Source of the DNA: Paenarthrobacter nitroguajacolicus JCM 14115
Lineage (GTDB): Bacteria > Actinomycetota > Actinomycetes > Actinomycetales > Micrococcaceae
DNA length: 64,000 nucleotides
Direction of reading: 5' to 3'
NCBI GenBank assembly: GCA_001313365.1
Contig: BBFS01000005.1
Location: 1 to 64,000, forward strand
Of this stretch, positions 1 through 10,325 are shown in pieces. Both the position numbers and the translations under genes were made by a program. The notes below the pieces were generated by a model, which was given only the letters and a program-made list of their open reading frames with translations, ran no database searches and had not been told where the DNA came from. Positions within the stretch are counted from its first letter, which is position 1; each line of letters begins with the position of its first letter.

Positions 1-96
1 CTTTCGGAACGGGGGTATTTTTATACCCCCCCTAGGGGTATCCGGCGCCGATTTCGCATTCCGGTAGAACCTTTGCTAAAGTCATAACCGCTTCAT

Positions 97-169
97 TCCT
101 CCGTAGCTCAATTGGCAGAGCATTCGACTGTTAATCGAAGGGTTACTGGTTCAAGTCCAGTCGGAGGAG
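97..169 (+). tRNA. tRNA-Asn (anticodon GTT)
   Basis: Full cloverleaf is visible. The 7-bp acceptor stem pairs TCCTCCG with CGGAGGA. The D arm is GCTC/GAGC, the anticodon stem TTCGA/TCGAA encloses the loop CTGTTAA with anticodon GTT at 130-132, and the T arm carries TTCAAGT. CCA is not encoded (GCA follows). A strong hairpin lies just downstream. Confidence 0.97.
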
Positions 170-174
170 CATAA

Positions 175-217
175 GGACCCCGTGCCGGCATCACTGCTGG
201 TGCGGGGTCCGCCTTTT
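175..217 (+). terminator. Rho-independent terminator after tRNA-Asn
   Basis: Inverted repeat GGACCCCG...CGGGGTCC with a GC-rich interior, followed on the + strand by GCCTTTT. It ends the tRNA transcript. The reverse-strand gene at 219 stops immediately beside it, so it may act in both directions. Confidence 0.85.
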
Positions 218-218
218 A

Positions 219-626
219 TCAGACGAAATCCATCTCCACTTGCAGGAAACGGGCGGCCTCGGCCACCGCAGCCAGGAATGAATCCTGCTCGGTTGGCCGA
301 GTCCTGGGCTCGCGGGGGGGATGCCACTCGTGGGGGGGCGCCGAGTAGACGCGGGTGAAGCCACCACCTGGCGGGGGGCATAGAAGATGCCGAAGCGCTG
401 GACCGGCCATTCAGGTGAGGTCTCCGGCGCTACCAGGAGCGCGGCGTCCGTTTCCGGGTTGTACCACTGGGCAATAGGGCGGCGACGGTCGTCTGTAAAG
501 AGCCCGGCGGCGTAGAGGGCGGCCGACTGGGGGACTGGTCACGGAGCACAACCTGTCCCACCACAGCGGCAGGATGCGTTCATCCGACGCTGCCACGGTG
601 CCGGTAGCGGCTGCAGCTCTTGCCAA
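219..626 (-). CDS. Hypothetical protein (frameshifted), about 135 aa
   Basis: The product is not recognised. Reverse-strand reading gives continuous coding sense only by switching frames near 515-540 and 300-375, where 6-7 base G/C runs sit. The N-terminal part reads AASDERILPLWWDR; the C-terminal part reads QDSFLAAVAEAARFLQVEMD and stops at 219. A TTG start at 626 with a weak GA-rich Shine-Dalgarno is chosen because the in-frame ATGs are blocked. It lies downstream of the esterase gene on the same strand. Length and start are uncertain; it may be a small actinobacterial protein of no known fold. Confidence 0.4.
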
Positions 627-678
627 TGTGGCACATCTCAACTTTATCGCCCGGGCGTGGGCCGGAAAAGGGTAAGGC

Positions 679-1970
679 CTACTTGGACAGGCCCAGCTCG
701 GATAAAGAACCTCAAAGCCCTTCGTGAGTCCCGCATTCAGCGCCAGGCCCACGTGACCGCCGTTGGGCACCTCGTAGTACGTCACAGTCATTCCTGCATC
801 CCGGGCGGCTGCGGAGACCGCCTTGGCCGCCGCCACGTAGGTTGTGTCGTCCGAGCCCACGGTGAAAACGGCCGTCGTATTGGGGGGGAACTGCCTGCCT
901 TTCATGATGTTGATGGGCTTCTGGGCGTCGTAGGCAGCCTGGTTGCCGTTGAAGATCGCCGCGAGGTTGCCGGCCGGATCCTCTGCGCCAGGGAATTCTT
1001 CGCCGGAGATGTCCACCACGTTGCCCCCCCACATCTGCGGGTATTTGACCGCGAAGGAAATGGCACATTGGCCGCCGTTGGAGTACCCGGCTATGGTCCA
1101 GTGTTCGCGGTCAGGGAGGATGTTCAAATTGGCTTTGGCCCAGTTCACCACGTCCTCGTTGATGTACTTCTCCACGTTGCCGTACTTGGCGGTGTCCAGG
1201 CAGAGGGTGTCATTTTGGTCCGGGCCTATCTGGTCCGCGACGATCGCGATAGGGGGGGCCAGGCCGTTGTTCCTGGCAGCGAACTCGTCCAAGGCGGCCG
1301 AAACGTATTGCGGATCAGGGAGTCCCGGCTGGCCCATCATGAGGACGAACAAGGGCAGCTTGGGCGGATTGGCAGTCAGGGCGGCAGGGGGGCAAATAGA
1401 TGCCCGCGGGTCTGGCATCGAAACCGGAGGCGGTGGCTGGAATGACCTGGGTGCCGCTTCGCCCTTCGCGTGCAGGTTGGCCGGGGGCTTCCAGCTTTGC
1501 CACAGGGGACCCGCCGGAATGGAGCGTCCGGGTCCGGTTTGGCCAGTTGAATGGCATCCTCCGTAGAGATTCCCAAGGCCGAGCCCAATGTCTTGTTCAG
1601 TCCGAACTCCGTGTTGATGCCTAGGGCCGCGACCACCACGAACACTGGAATGGACACTGCAGCCACCGTTTTCCGCCACCGTGGGCTATGACGGATGCTA
1701 ACCACGGCAAGACCCAGGGCCGCGAAGCAGGAAATCGCCCAGAACCACACCCGCGGGGTGAGCCCCCCCACATGGAAGACGTCCATCACGTCCTCTACGA
1801 TCCACACGGTCAACCATCCAACAGGCTGCGACCACGACGGCTGTGATCGCGGTGAGGGCCCAGCGCGCGGACGGCCTGAGGAACAGCAGCATGAAGAACC
1901 CGACACCGATCACCCCGGCAATCGTCATGACCACGGGTCCGCTGATTTCGAGTTTCAGAATGTCGTTCAT
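679..1970 (-). CDS. Membrane-anchored alpha/beta-hydrolase-fold esterase (frameshifted)
   Basis: Reconstructed product is about 430 aa. Three or four N-terminal membrane segments (for example MTIAGVIGVGFFMLLFL) precede an extracytoplasmic esterase domain containing the nucleophile elbow GYSNGG. An Asp region (VGSDDTTY) and a late His (GGHVGLAL) complete a plausible Ser-Asp-His triad. The ATG overlaps the stop of the mprF-like gene (ATGA), so the two are co-transcribed. In Corynebacterium and related bacteria a hydrolase gene commonly follows the aminoacyl-PG synthase and removes the amino acid from the lipid; a similar role here is an inference. Frame shifts occur near 1835, 1520 and at the very end, where one C appears lost before the stop. 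Each lies at a G/C run or is a single-base loss. Confidence 0.7.
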
Positions 1971-4520
1971 GGCCGGGAGACCCGCGTCGGTGTCATGCGG
2001 CGGGCTCCTTGGCTACCATCTGCCGCAACAGCCCCCGCGCTTTGAGCGGGGGAGAGCCCGGGCAGGTAGGCGGAACCCACAGCGATACCGATGGACGGCA
2101 AGGCCAACGGGTCCTGGTAGTACATGTACAAGGTCCGATGCTCAGGCTGGAAACGGGACTTGAAGGCGGCCAACGACTTGAAGCCGTACATGGGTTCCAG
2201 TGCGTTCCCGAGAAGCGCAAGGACCCGGTCCAGGGTGCTGTGGTCCACGGTGCTGTGGTCTCCCTCGCCGGCATCGGATCCTGCATTGGCGAGGGGAGAG
2301 CCGGACAACGAGATTTGGGGTACTTCTTCTTTGAAGTGCGTCACGGCAGAAGCGATGAGGAACTCCATGACGCCCTTGAAGCCTGTGGTGCGGCGGCGCA
2401 TGAAGTCCAGGGTCCACCCTGAGATGACCCCGTCGCTGAAGACGGGCAGCCAGCTGGTGACTCCATGGACCAGGCCGTCATCGTCCACGGCTACGCAGCA
2501 GAGCACCTCGGGGTCTTTGAGCTCATTCAAGCCACCCAAGGTGAAGCCCATCTCAGGAAGTGCTTTGTCAGCCACCCACTCTTCGGAAATCTCGGCGAGC
2601 TGTGCCTGATTCCCGGCGGCATCCCGGGGGGGTAGCTGTACCAGTGGTCCTTGATGGAGAGCTTGTCTGCGCGGTTCAGGGCCGTGCGGACGTTCTGCCA
2701 TTCCTTCCCCTTGAAGGTCATGGCCTGGACGTTGAGGAGTGTCTCTTCCGCTACTTCCAGTTTCCTGAAGCCATGGGGGGGATCAGCGCAGCGTCGAGCT
2801 CTGCCGTGGCTGAGTAGAAGCACGGAACCAGCCCAAGGCTGGAGCAGTGCTTTACGAAGCCCGTGGCCGCCTCAGGATGGAGTTCGCTTGCGCCAAAGGG
2901 CCCCCCCGCAACTGTGAGGGCCACGCCGTTGTGGACCTGGTACGCAACACCGGCCTTCCTGTTCGGGGGGGTAAACCAGTACTGGTTGTTGTCCCATAGA
3001 GCCATCCAGGACAGCGTTCCGCCGCCGTCATGCAACAGCTCCCTGGCATGGCCCAGATCTGCTGCCGGATCAGTGGCGAGCATCCGGAACCGACGGAAGT
3101 TGTTCAGGACAAGTACAAGGATGCACAGCCAAATGATGTCCCCGCCCAGTCCGTACACCACCGTGCTTAGCAGGCCTTGCGGGAGAGCCACCACGAACGG
3201 GACAGGGAAGGGAACCAGAATGTGTGTCAGCTGCCCGGCCAGATCCAGCAGCGTGGAGCGTCCCGGGTTGCCTTCAATGAACCAGAACGCGACGTAGAAG
3301 ATCACGGCAGCAACGGCGAGGATGAGCGAGGTCCGGCCAAGGACCTGTAACCGGCGTCGCTCGACTCGACCCGGAACTTATGCCGGTTTACCAGAAGCAG
3401 CGCCACGATGATGACAGGGGCGAGGACCGCAGGGACCGCGTACAGGAGGAGGTACGCGAAGTCGTCGTCGCCTAACGTCACGTCCGGATCTGTAGCGTAC
3501 TGGACGATGGACAGGACGGTTACGGCAGCCAGATACAGCTGGATAACGAGTGTCAGCCTGTATGCGAGCCGGCGGCCACGCCGGAGCCCCCTCGGCGCAG
3601 ACGAGCAGCAGAAGAACCGGAATCAGTGTCAGGATCGCCGCTCCGAAGCTCTGGACGCCGACGATGCTCTGCAACGTGACACAGTTGTTGTCGTTATTGC
3701 ACGCTTCCTGCACCTCATCGGCGTCGGGACTGGCCTGGAGCATGACCTCGGAAACAACGGAGAGGGGGCCCGATTTCCCACGTTCCGGTCAGTTGGGTGA
3801 GCAAAGGTCCAACCGCGAAGACACCCACCACGGTGCCCACCAGGAAGCGCGTCTCTCGAAGGCTTGAGGAGTGGAGCGATCCCGCCCGGTGGCGCAGCAC
3901 CAGCGACTGGATGACCCAGCCCGCCAGGATGCCGATCACGGCTCCGGCAAGAGCCTGCAGGGTTTGGGCGACCCCCCCACGAACAGGGCAAACATCAGCG
4001 TCGCGGCCAGTAGCCACGTCCTCAGGCGACGTCGCCACAAAGCCTCAAGTGCCGCCGTCGAGCACCCTAACGCAGCGGCGGCGCCGCCATAGGCACCCAC
4101 AACGTATTCGCCGCCCCAGGAAACTGAGCCATTGGTCGCTGGCATCCGTTCCGAAGGTTACGAGGGCTACAAGCACAAGGGCGCTGAGGCTGAACCGGCT
4201 ACGAAGGCGGCCACTGCAAGCCAAGGGCCCATGACGCGTTCGGCGATGCCGACACCCACCAGGATCGCGGCTGTACAGGCCAGGTAATCCAGCAGGGAGG
4301 AGGCGAAGAATGCTGATGTGAAGATGGACCACCACGGTCCGGGTTCCACCGCCAGGCCGATTCCCACTTGATCCAACAAGACTTGGCCGGGGCCGTTGAC
4401 GAGGCTACCGGAGACGGCACCCAGCACCCAGAAGAGCCCTACGAGACCCAGCGTCAGCGGCAACCTCCGCACGGTTGCCAGCCCGCGCATGTTGCCCCGA
4501 AATCCAACAGCCGTGCTCAT
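1967..4520 (-). CDS. MprF-like aminoacyl-phosphatidylglycerol synthase (frameshifted)
   Basis: The span of about 850 aa resembles actinobacterial lysyl/alanyl-phosphatidylglycerol synthases. A multi-helix N-terminal half (rhomboid-like or flippase-like membrane domain from LPLTLGLVGLFWVLG) is followed by a C-terminal DUF2156-type domain. That domain has FMRRRTTGFKGVMEFLIAS, the signature of the tRNA-dependent aminoacyl transfer domain, and ends MYYQDPLALPSIGIAVGSAY. Such enzymes transfer an amino acid from tRNA to membrane phosphatidylglycerol, lowering surface charge and giving resistance to cationic peptides. The start is ATG 4520, behind GAAGGGGAC. At least five frame changes occur, mostly at seven-base G/C runs. 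It is translationally coupled to the downstream esterase. Confidence 0.75.
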
Positions 4521-4647
4521 GTGATGTCCCCTTCACCGGTTGCAGCACCGGTAACCCCGGCTGGCCACCATTCTGCCCTGCAGCAGGCGGTTAGGGGGGG
4601 AGGGTTTGGTAACTCTCGACGGCGGCGGGTCGCCGGTGGCAGTTAGC

Positions 4648-4827
4648 CTAGTCCCGCTTCCAAGGGCCGGGATTCACGCGGTACAGCACAGCGGCGCCGA
4701 TCACGGCACCCAGGATGGCGCCAAACAGCGCACTGCCGGCGGCGCGACCGAGAAGGGCACCGGCGACGGCGCCGAGCAAAGCACCGAGGAACAAGCCCCT
4801 GCCGTTGCGGTGCGGTTTATTAGTCAT
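4648..4827 (-). CDS. Small glycine-zipper membrane protein, 59 aa
   Basis: After a short basic N-terminus (MTNKPHRNGRG) the protein is almost entirely two glycine/alanine-rich helices of GxxxG type. It has the look of a small inner-membrane glycine-zipper protein of unknown role. ATG 4827 is preferred over an in-frame GTG at 4833. It stands alone between the MFS and mprF-like genes, all on the reverse strand. Confidence 0.55.
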   Translation of the reverse strand: MTNKPHRNGRGLFLGALLGAVAGALLGRAAGSALFGAILGAVIGAAVLYRVNPGPWKRD

Positions 4828-4853
4828 GGTCACAGCCTACGGGGGGGCTGCTG

Positions 4854-6096
4854 CTAATGGATGGAGGGAACAGAGCGGGGGGGCCGGACTACCAGCCACA
4901 ACGCGGCAATCGCGCCGGTGATGCATGCGGCCATGACGGCGCCCATGGGGGGGACGGCGGAACTGACGCCCAACCAACCGACGACGGGCGGGACAATTCC
5001 AGCCATCATGAACTGGGACGCGCCCAGGAGGGATGCAGCGGTGCCCGCTTGTGCGCCGTGGTTGGCCAAGGACAGCACCTGGACGCACGGGAACATGAAG
5101 CCGGTTGCGCAGATGTAGAACCACAACGGAACGAGGATTCCCCCACAGCCCCACATGGAACAGGTCGAGCGCCACGATCAGCAGGGCAGTGAACAGCATG
5201 AAGACCGTGGCCCCCCCTGCCACGATCCACTGCGGGGCCACCCGCCGGATCAAGCGGGAGCTGATCTGCACGCCTGCCACGATACCCAGGGAGTTGATGC
5301 CGAACAGGATGCCGTACTCCTGCGGGGAAAAGCCGTAGACGTTCTGGAAGAGAAAGGTGGAAGCCGAGAGGTAGGCGAAAAGCCCGCCAAAATTCAGGCT
5401 TCCTACCAGAACCATGCCCACGAAGATCCTGTCCGTCAGGACGGTCTTGTAGCGTTGCCCCACTGTGATGGTGGACTTTCCGCGCTGGGCTGCCGGAAGT
5501 GTCTCCCGAATGAAGAAGATGGAGGCAATGATCACCAGCAGGCCATAACCGGCCAGGAAGTAGAAGATGCCCGGCCAGGGGGGGAATGCCAGCAGCAGTT
5601 GGATCCTATGACCGGTGCCAGGATCGGTGCCAGGCCGTTGACCAGTGACATCCTTGAAAACATCCGGACCATGGAGTAGCCGTGGAAGAGGTCCCGGACC
5701 ATGGCCATTGCCACCACGCCACCTCCGGCAGCACCGATTCCCATGAGCACGCGGAAGAGGGAGAGCATCCCGATGTCCGTGGCCAGCGCCGCCCCCCCAG
5801 AGAAGATCCGATGTGCACAGCCGTCGCCAGGATCAAGGGCAGCCGGCGCCCCACTTTGTCACTGAAGGGCCCCACCAGTAGCTGGCCGAGCCCGAAGCCA
5901 ACCGTTGTCCCGGTCAGCGTGAGCTGGATTGCTGCCGCAGAGACATCAAAACTCTCTTCCAAGGCGGGGAACGCCGGAAGGTACAGGTCGATGGTGAAAG
6001 GACCCAGGGCCGTCAGTGCACCCAGCAGGAGAATGTAGACAAGTTTTTCGCGTCGCTCAGAGAATCGCCCGGAGCAATGGGAGGGGTCACGATCAT
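4854..6096 (-). CDS. Bcr/CflA-type MFS drug exporter (frameshifted)
   Basis: Reconstructed length is about 410 aa with 12 predicted helices, typical of the Bcr/CflA drug:proton antiporters. Recognisable are the helix-1 motif LGPFTIDLYLPAFPAL, the loop 2-3 motif GPFSDKVGRRLPL (MFS signature A), and motif C-like GIGAAGGGVVAMAMVRDLF. The C-terminal half has FQNVYGFSPQEYGILFGINS. ATG 6096 gives the expected N-terminus once one A is restored in a five-A run near 6045. Other frame changes are near 5800, 5580 and 5150. It probably exports drugs or metabolites across the inner membrane and faces a divergent gene at 6269. Confidence 0.8.
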
Positions 6097-6268
6097 CTAT
6101 CCTATGGCCCGGATCATATTTATTGGATGTATGACAGGCGCGCCACGGCGGGATCCCGAAAGTTCAGCAGGAACCTGAATGATAGCTTTGAGGACAGGTG
6201 TCCGTGGCAATGGTTTTCCGCCGCGTTCGCCCTACACGATGCCCAGAGGAAGCAGTTAGGCGGAACCC
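6097..6268. promoter_or_regulatory. Divergent intergenic region
   Basis: This 172-bp AT-richer stretch separates the MFS gene from the holin-like gene and must hold both promoters. It contains short AT-rich blocks such as ATCATATTTATTGG near 6113-6127. No pair of promoter boxes can be assigned with confidence, and no terminator or operator palindrome is evident. Confidence 0.35.
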
Positions 6269-7118
6269 ATGAGTGGACGTCACACCGGCCGGCCCAGTCA
6301 AGGACCAGCCATTCGTACTTTGCCAAAGACCCTCAAGCTCGTAGCAAGGCTGGCTCCGAGGCAACTCAACGACGAAATCGCCCTTGCGAAGGTAGAACTC
6401 AAGCGAAAGGCCACTCAGGTTGGCATCGCCGGCGCCTTCTTCGGAGTGGCGCTTGTCTTCCTGGCGCTACTGGTGATTGCGCTGGTTGTCGCGGCGATCC
6501 TTGGGTTGGCAACCATCATGCCCGGCTGGCTCGCGGCACTCATTGTTGCAGCCTTTTTCCTGATAGTTGTGGCTATCGCATCCTTGATCGGCATCGCCAA
6601 GTTCAAGAAGGCCATGCCCTTGGTCCCCGAAGACACCATCCGGGGAATCAAGCACGATCTCGGAATCGCCAAAGAAGGTTCCGACTTCGACGAGTCGATC
6701 CTGGATCCCAACTCACCTGCTGCCAAGGCTGCCAAGGCTGAAAAGGAAGCAGCGGCAGAGAAGGCCAAGGCAGAAAAGGCCGCGAAGGAAGCCGCCAAGG
6801 AAGCAGATGCCGTCAAGGCGCCCACCGAAGCTGAGCTTCGCTCGCGCCTGAAGCGGCGCCGTGAACACCTGACCGGTGTCCGCGATGAACTTGGTGAACA
6901 GCTGGACGTCAAGAAGCAGGGCCAGGTTTTGCTTGAAAGCGCGAACGGAAAGTTCCAGGAAGGCAGGGAATTTGCTGCAGCGAAGTTCGCAGCCCTTGAA
7001 GACTCTGTCCCCCGAAAGCCTGACCGAACGGCTTGCGGCCCGGTGGAAGGACCTCGCAGCGTTCGCCACTGCTGCCGTGGTCTTCGTTGTTGCGCTGCGG
7101 AAGTTGCTGAAGAAGTAG
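6269..7118 (+). CDS. Phage_holin_3_6-family (actinobacterial holin-like) membrane protein
   Basis: About 282 aa. A short N-terminal amphipathic region (DEIALAKVELKRKATQ) precedes two long hydrophobic helices (residues about 50-75 and 85-110), the arrangement of actinobacterial proteins annotated as putative holin superfamily III. A long Ala/Lys/Glu coiled region (about 150-190) and a C-terminal hydrophobic segment follow. Despite the family name these are usually chromosomal housekeeping membrane proteins. ATG 6269 follows a purine-rich TTAGGCGGAA. One frame change near 7005 (CCCC run) joins LEDS to LSPESLTERLAARWKDLAAF. It is first in a forward series with the phosphotransferase. Confidence 0.65.
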
Positions 7119-7166
7119 CAACTGCCGGCGGCGCCAAACACGGAAGACGAGGAAGGGGGGGACAAG

Positions 7167-7796
7167 ATGAGATTGATCGGAGCTGGGTCGCACCCCCCCG
7201 ACCGGCCGCAGGTTGATCATGACCTCATCTTCACTGTCCCCCCCAACATCCTTACGGTCCTTCGCTTCATGGGTGTTCCCTTGTTTGTCTGGCTCGTGTT
7301 GTCGGAGCAGGAGTATGGCTTCGCGGTACTGGTGCTGGTGATCATGGGCAGCACCGACTGGGTGGATGGCTACATTGCCAGACGCTTCGACCAGACCTCC
7401 AAACTTGGCCGGATACTGGATCCGATGGCCGACCGGGCCGCCCTTCTTGCTGTCGCGTTCACGTTGGCGATTGCCGGCGTCGTGCAGTGGTGGTACCTGG
7501 CCGCGCTGCTGGTGCCTGACGCCGTCCTGGCCATCGCATCTTTGATCTACTTCCGCAGCCATCCGGACCTGCCGGTGAGTATCATCGGAAAAATCCGCAC
7601 GGCTCTGCTGCTGGTCGGCACACCATTGCTTGTCCTGTCCAAGCTGCCCATTGCTTTTACCGAGGTCTACTTCGTGGCTGCTTGGACGTTCCTGGGCTTC
7701 GGCCTGATCGGCCACTGGATTGCGGCCTACAACTATTTTTGGGCCATCTTGCGTAAGGGTAAAGAATTGAAAACCGACGACGGCGGACGAGGCTGA
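7167..7796 (+). CDS. CDP-alcohol phosphatidyltransferase family protein
   Basis: 209 aa integral membrane enzyme. It carries the family signature DGxxAR-x8-GxxxDxxxD as DGYIARRFDQTSKLGRILD followed by PMAD, with the aspartates that bind the divalent metal. Members transfer a phosphatidyl group from CDP-diacylglycerol to an alcohol such as glycerol-phosphate or inositol; the acceptor cannot be told from sequence. ATG 7167 follows GAGGAAG. The stop TGA shares one base with the start of the next gene (TGATG), so the two are coupled. The N-terminus contains two seven-base C runs and may carry extra residues from them. Confidence 0.85.
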   Translation: MRLIGAGSHPPDRPQVDHDLIFTVPPNILTVLRFMGVPLFVWLVLSEQEYGFAVLVLVIMGSTDWVDGYIARRFDQTSKLGRILDPMADRAALLAVAFTLAIAGVVQWWYLAALLVPDAVLAIASLIYFRSHPDLPVSIIGKIRTALLLVGTPLLVLSKLPIAFTEVYFVAAWTFLGFGLIGHWIAAYNYFWAILRKGKELKTDDGGRG

Positions 7797-8703
7797 TGGT
7801 CTGGCTGGCGGTATTTCTCGCGGTAGTTGGTGCCTTCTTCCTCGCTATCGGTGCCCAGCGGCAAGGCAGCGCGGTGAAAGCCGATACCGGGGGGGCCTGG
7901 CGCTCAGCTCCAATGGCTTCCTGAGGCTCCTGCGTAATCCCCGCTGGATGCTCGGGCTGTTGTTCCTTGCCCTCGGGATGGTGATGAACGCTATAGCTTT
8001 GGTGTCCGCACCCCTCACCGTGGTGCAGCCGATCGGTGCCATCGCGTTGGTCATCACCACGGTGGTCAACGCCAAGGACCAAGGCCTGAGCATCAACGTG
8101 CCACTGTGGTTGCCATCAGCGCCTGTGTCACGGGTTCAGCGCTGTTCGTGCTGCTGGCAGTCAACGTCACGCAGGAGAATCATCACGTCAATAGCGACGA
8201 CGAACTGACGATTGTTCTCCTCCTGGCTCTTGCAGTGGGCATTTTCGGAACCCTGGCCGTCATGTTCAAGCACCGCATGAGTGCCTTTATCTACATCCTG
8301 GGGGGGCCGGTGTCCTGTTCGGCTTTGTTGCGTCCTGACCCGGATCATCGGCAAACACCTGCTCGATCCCAACGGCCTGTTCCTGCTCAACGTCCAGTGG
8401 TACACCCTCATCGCCATCGTGGCCGCCGGAGGGCTGGGCTCCTGGTTCGTGCAGAGTGCATACTCGGGTGGTCCGCCGGATCTGGTCATCGCCGGGCTGA
8501 CCGTTATCGACCCCATGGTGGGCATTGCAATCGGCATCGTGATCCTGGGTGAGCTTCGTCCCGATGTCCACGCCGTGATGGCCATCGCCATGGCCGCGGC
8601 CGCTACGCTTGCTATCGTGGGGGTTATTGCCCTGAGCCGGCACCATCCGGAAGTCACCAAACGCAAGAAGGACGCGAAGGCGGCTGCCAGCCGGAAGGCT
8701 TAG
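7796..8703 (+). CDS. DMT-superfamily transporter (frameshifted)
   Basis: About 300 aa with roughly nine to ten hydrophobic helices and internal duplication, as in EamA/NIPA-like drug/metabolite or magnesium transporters. N-terminal WLAVFLAVVGAFFLAIGAQRQG and the mid motif ALVSAPLTVVQPIGAIALVI (pore helix with PLTVVQPIG) fit the DMT pattern. The second repeat ends VIDPMVGIAIGIVILGE. Frame changes near 7890, 8100 and 8300 sit at or near G/C runs. Substrate unknown. It is translationally coupled to the phosphotransferase. Confidence 0.7.
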
Positions 8704-8811
8704 GGCAGGGCTTTACCTTGCGCCACCCCCTATTGCGGGCGGCAACCCGGCGACATCGCAGCATTGCCACAAGCAATGCTGTCCGCACCGTGACCATCAG
8801 GAGTTCTCCAC

Positions 8812-10016
8812 GTGACCATTCCCGACACCAACAAGCCCCCCCTCACTATTCTGATTGCCGCGGATACCTACCCGCCGCACGTCAACGGTGCCGCCCAGTT
8901 CGGCTACCGCCTGGCCAAGGGGATGACTGCACGTGGGCACAACGTGCATGTGTTGGCCTGCCGTCCGGACACGGGCAAGAGCTACACCGAGTTCCGTGAC
9001 GAAGCCACGGTTCACCGGCTCCGCTCCCATGGCGTCTTCACCCACGAGTACTTCCGGATCTGCTTCCCGTGGGAAATCAAGAAGGAAATCAGCCTTCTTT
9101 TCGACAAGGTCCAACCGGACGTCGTCCACATCCAGAGCCACTACATGATCGGCGAACACGTCCTCTATGAGGCTGTAAAGCGCGGAATCCGGATTGTTGC
9201 CACCAACACTTCATGCCCGAAAACCTCAACCCGTTCCTCCCGTTCCCGCAGTGTTCAAGGACATCGTTGGCCGTATTTCCTGGAAGGACATGGGCAAGGT
9301 CATGGGCCAGGCGGATGTGGTCACCACGCCCACGCCCCTTGCTGCCAAGGCCATGCACCAGCACGCCTTCCTGCGCAAGGTCCTGCCCCTTTCCAACGGC
9401 ATCGACTCTTCGGCCTATGAGCTCCAGCCCGGTGAGACCATCGAGCCCCACGCCAACCCCACGGTCCTGTTCGTGGGCCGTCTTGCCGAAGAGAAGCACA
9501 TCAACGTGCTGATCGACGCCGTCGCTAAAACCCCTCGCGAACTGAACGTGAACCTGGAAGTCGTGGGTGGCGGCGAAGTCCGCCCTGCCCTTGAGGCCCA
9601 GGTTGCGAAGCTTGGCCTGGGAGATCGGGTGAGGTTCCTCGGGCTGGCGAGCGACGAGGACCTGCGTGAGGCGTACATCAAGGCCGATATCTTCTGCATG
9701 CCCGGTACGGCCGAGCTCCAGTCACTGGTGACCTTGGAAGCCATGTCGGCTTCCACTCCTGTGCTGCTTGCCAACGCCATGGCGCTTCCGCACCTTGTTC
9801 GTGACGGGGGGGAGAACGGCTACCTCTTCACCCCCCAACGACAGCAACGAACTCGCTGCCAGGATCACCCAGCTCGTGGAGCTTCCCAAGGACGAGCTTG
9901 ATGCCATGGGCAAGCTGAGCCGGGAGATGGTGGAGCCGCACAGCATCAACGGCACCCTCCAGACATTTGAGGACCTCTACCGGGGGGGCGCTTCTTACGA
10001 GGACATGGTGGTGTGA
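8812..10016 (+). CDS. Family-4 glycosyltransferase (frameshifted)
   Basis: About 400 aa GT-B enzyme. The N-terminal Rossmann half begins LTILIAADTYPPHVNGAAQF, with the glycine-rich acceptor loop. The C-terminal half has PLSNGIDSS, VLFVGRLAEEKHI, the nucleotide-sugar EX7E region (GTAELQSLVTLEAM) and a GENGYLF-like ending. Such enzymes of the mannosyltransferase/MshA-like group transfer sugars onto lipid or inositol acceptors at the inner membrane face. GTG 8812 follows AGGAG. Two frame changes are evident: one C missing near 9210 (restoring NHFMPENLNPFLPFP) and one extra C near 9832. Substrate cannot be told. Confidence 0.8.
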
Positions 10017-10101
10017 CAAAAGCACTCCCCCGGCACCTATTAGAATTGCTGGAGTGCTTTGCCCGGAACTGCTGCTTTGCGGCGGCTCTCCCGGGTTTCA
10101 C

Positions 10102-10178
10102 GGGGCTATAGCTCAGCTGGTTAGAGCGCGGGACTCATAATCCTAAGGTCCTCGGTTCAAGTCCGAGTAGCCCTACCA
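10102..10178 (+). tRNA. tRNA with CAT anticodon (Met or lysidine-type Ile), prophage target
   Basis: Acceptor stem GGGGCTA/TAGCCCT, D arm GCTC/GAGC, anticodon loop CTCATAA with anticodon CAT, T arm CTCGG-TTCAAGT-CCGAG, discriminator A and an encoded CCA. CAT can be elongator Met or tRNA-Ile2 (C modified to lysidine); sequence alone does not settle which. The 3' 44 bases of the core are duplicated at 48,028-48,071, so everything past position 10,176, including the encoded CA of the CCA end, is phage-derived. Confidence 0.93.
10133..10176 (+). repeat. attL core, 44 bp
   Basis: Identical to 48,028-48,071, running from the second anticodon-loop base through the T arm to the acceptor end of the tRNA. 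The match starts ACTCATAATCC and ends AGCCCTAC; the flanking bases differ on both sides. It lies in the host tRNA gene, which remains intact because the phage supplies the remaining 3' bases. Confidence 0.95.
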
Positions 10179-10193
10179 AGTGAATAAAGGGAT

Positions 10194-10233
10194 GCAGGCC
10201 TCTTCTCCGATAGTTGGAGGAGGGGGGGCCTGC
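10194..10233 (+). terminator. Hairpin downstream of the tRNA, probable terminator
   Basis: GCAGGCC pairs with GGCCTGC, with an inner CTTCTCC/GGAGGAG extension, followed by a short T-containing stretch (CCTTATTTT). It lies on phage DNA just inside attL and would end transcription from the tRNA into the prophage. It overlaps the first of the repeats described at 10,231. Confidence 0.55.
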
Positions 10234-10291
10234 ACCTTATTTTGCACCTTATGGCTGAAACGCCATCGCGGCGGGTGCAGCTGCACCTTAT
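10231..10291 (+). repeat. Left arm repeats TGCACCTTAT (three copies)
   Basis: Exact copies of TGCACCTTAT at 10,231-10,240, 10,243-10,252 and 10,282-10,291. The first two are spaced 12 bp start to start. The same pair with the same 12-bp spacing occurs on the other side of the attachment core at 47,900-47,921. Direct repeats flanking attP are typical arm-type binding sites of tyrosine integrases. Confidence 0.7.
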
Positions 10292-10325
10292 CCGCCTGAA
10301 TCCCTTGTGTGGCGCAGATCACTCC

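Noticed and set aside
657..1445. Long forward open frame of 262 codons opposite the esterase gene
   Set aside because: It is the antisense shadow of the esterase domain; its translation is Arg/Gly/Val-rich without any family pattern, while the reverse strand shows a clear alpha/beta-hydrolase sequence.
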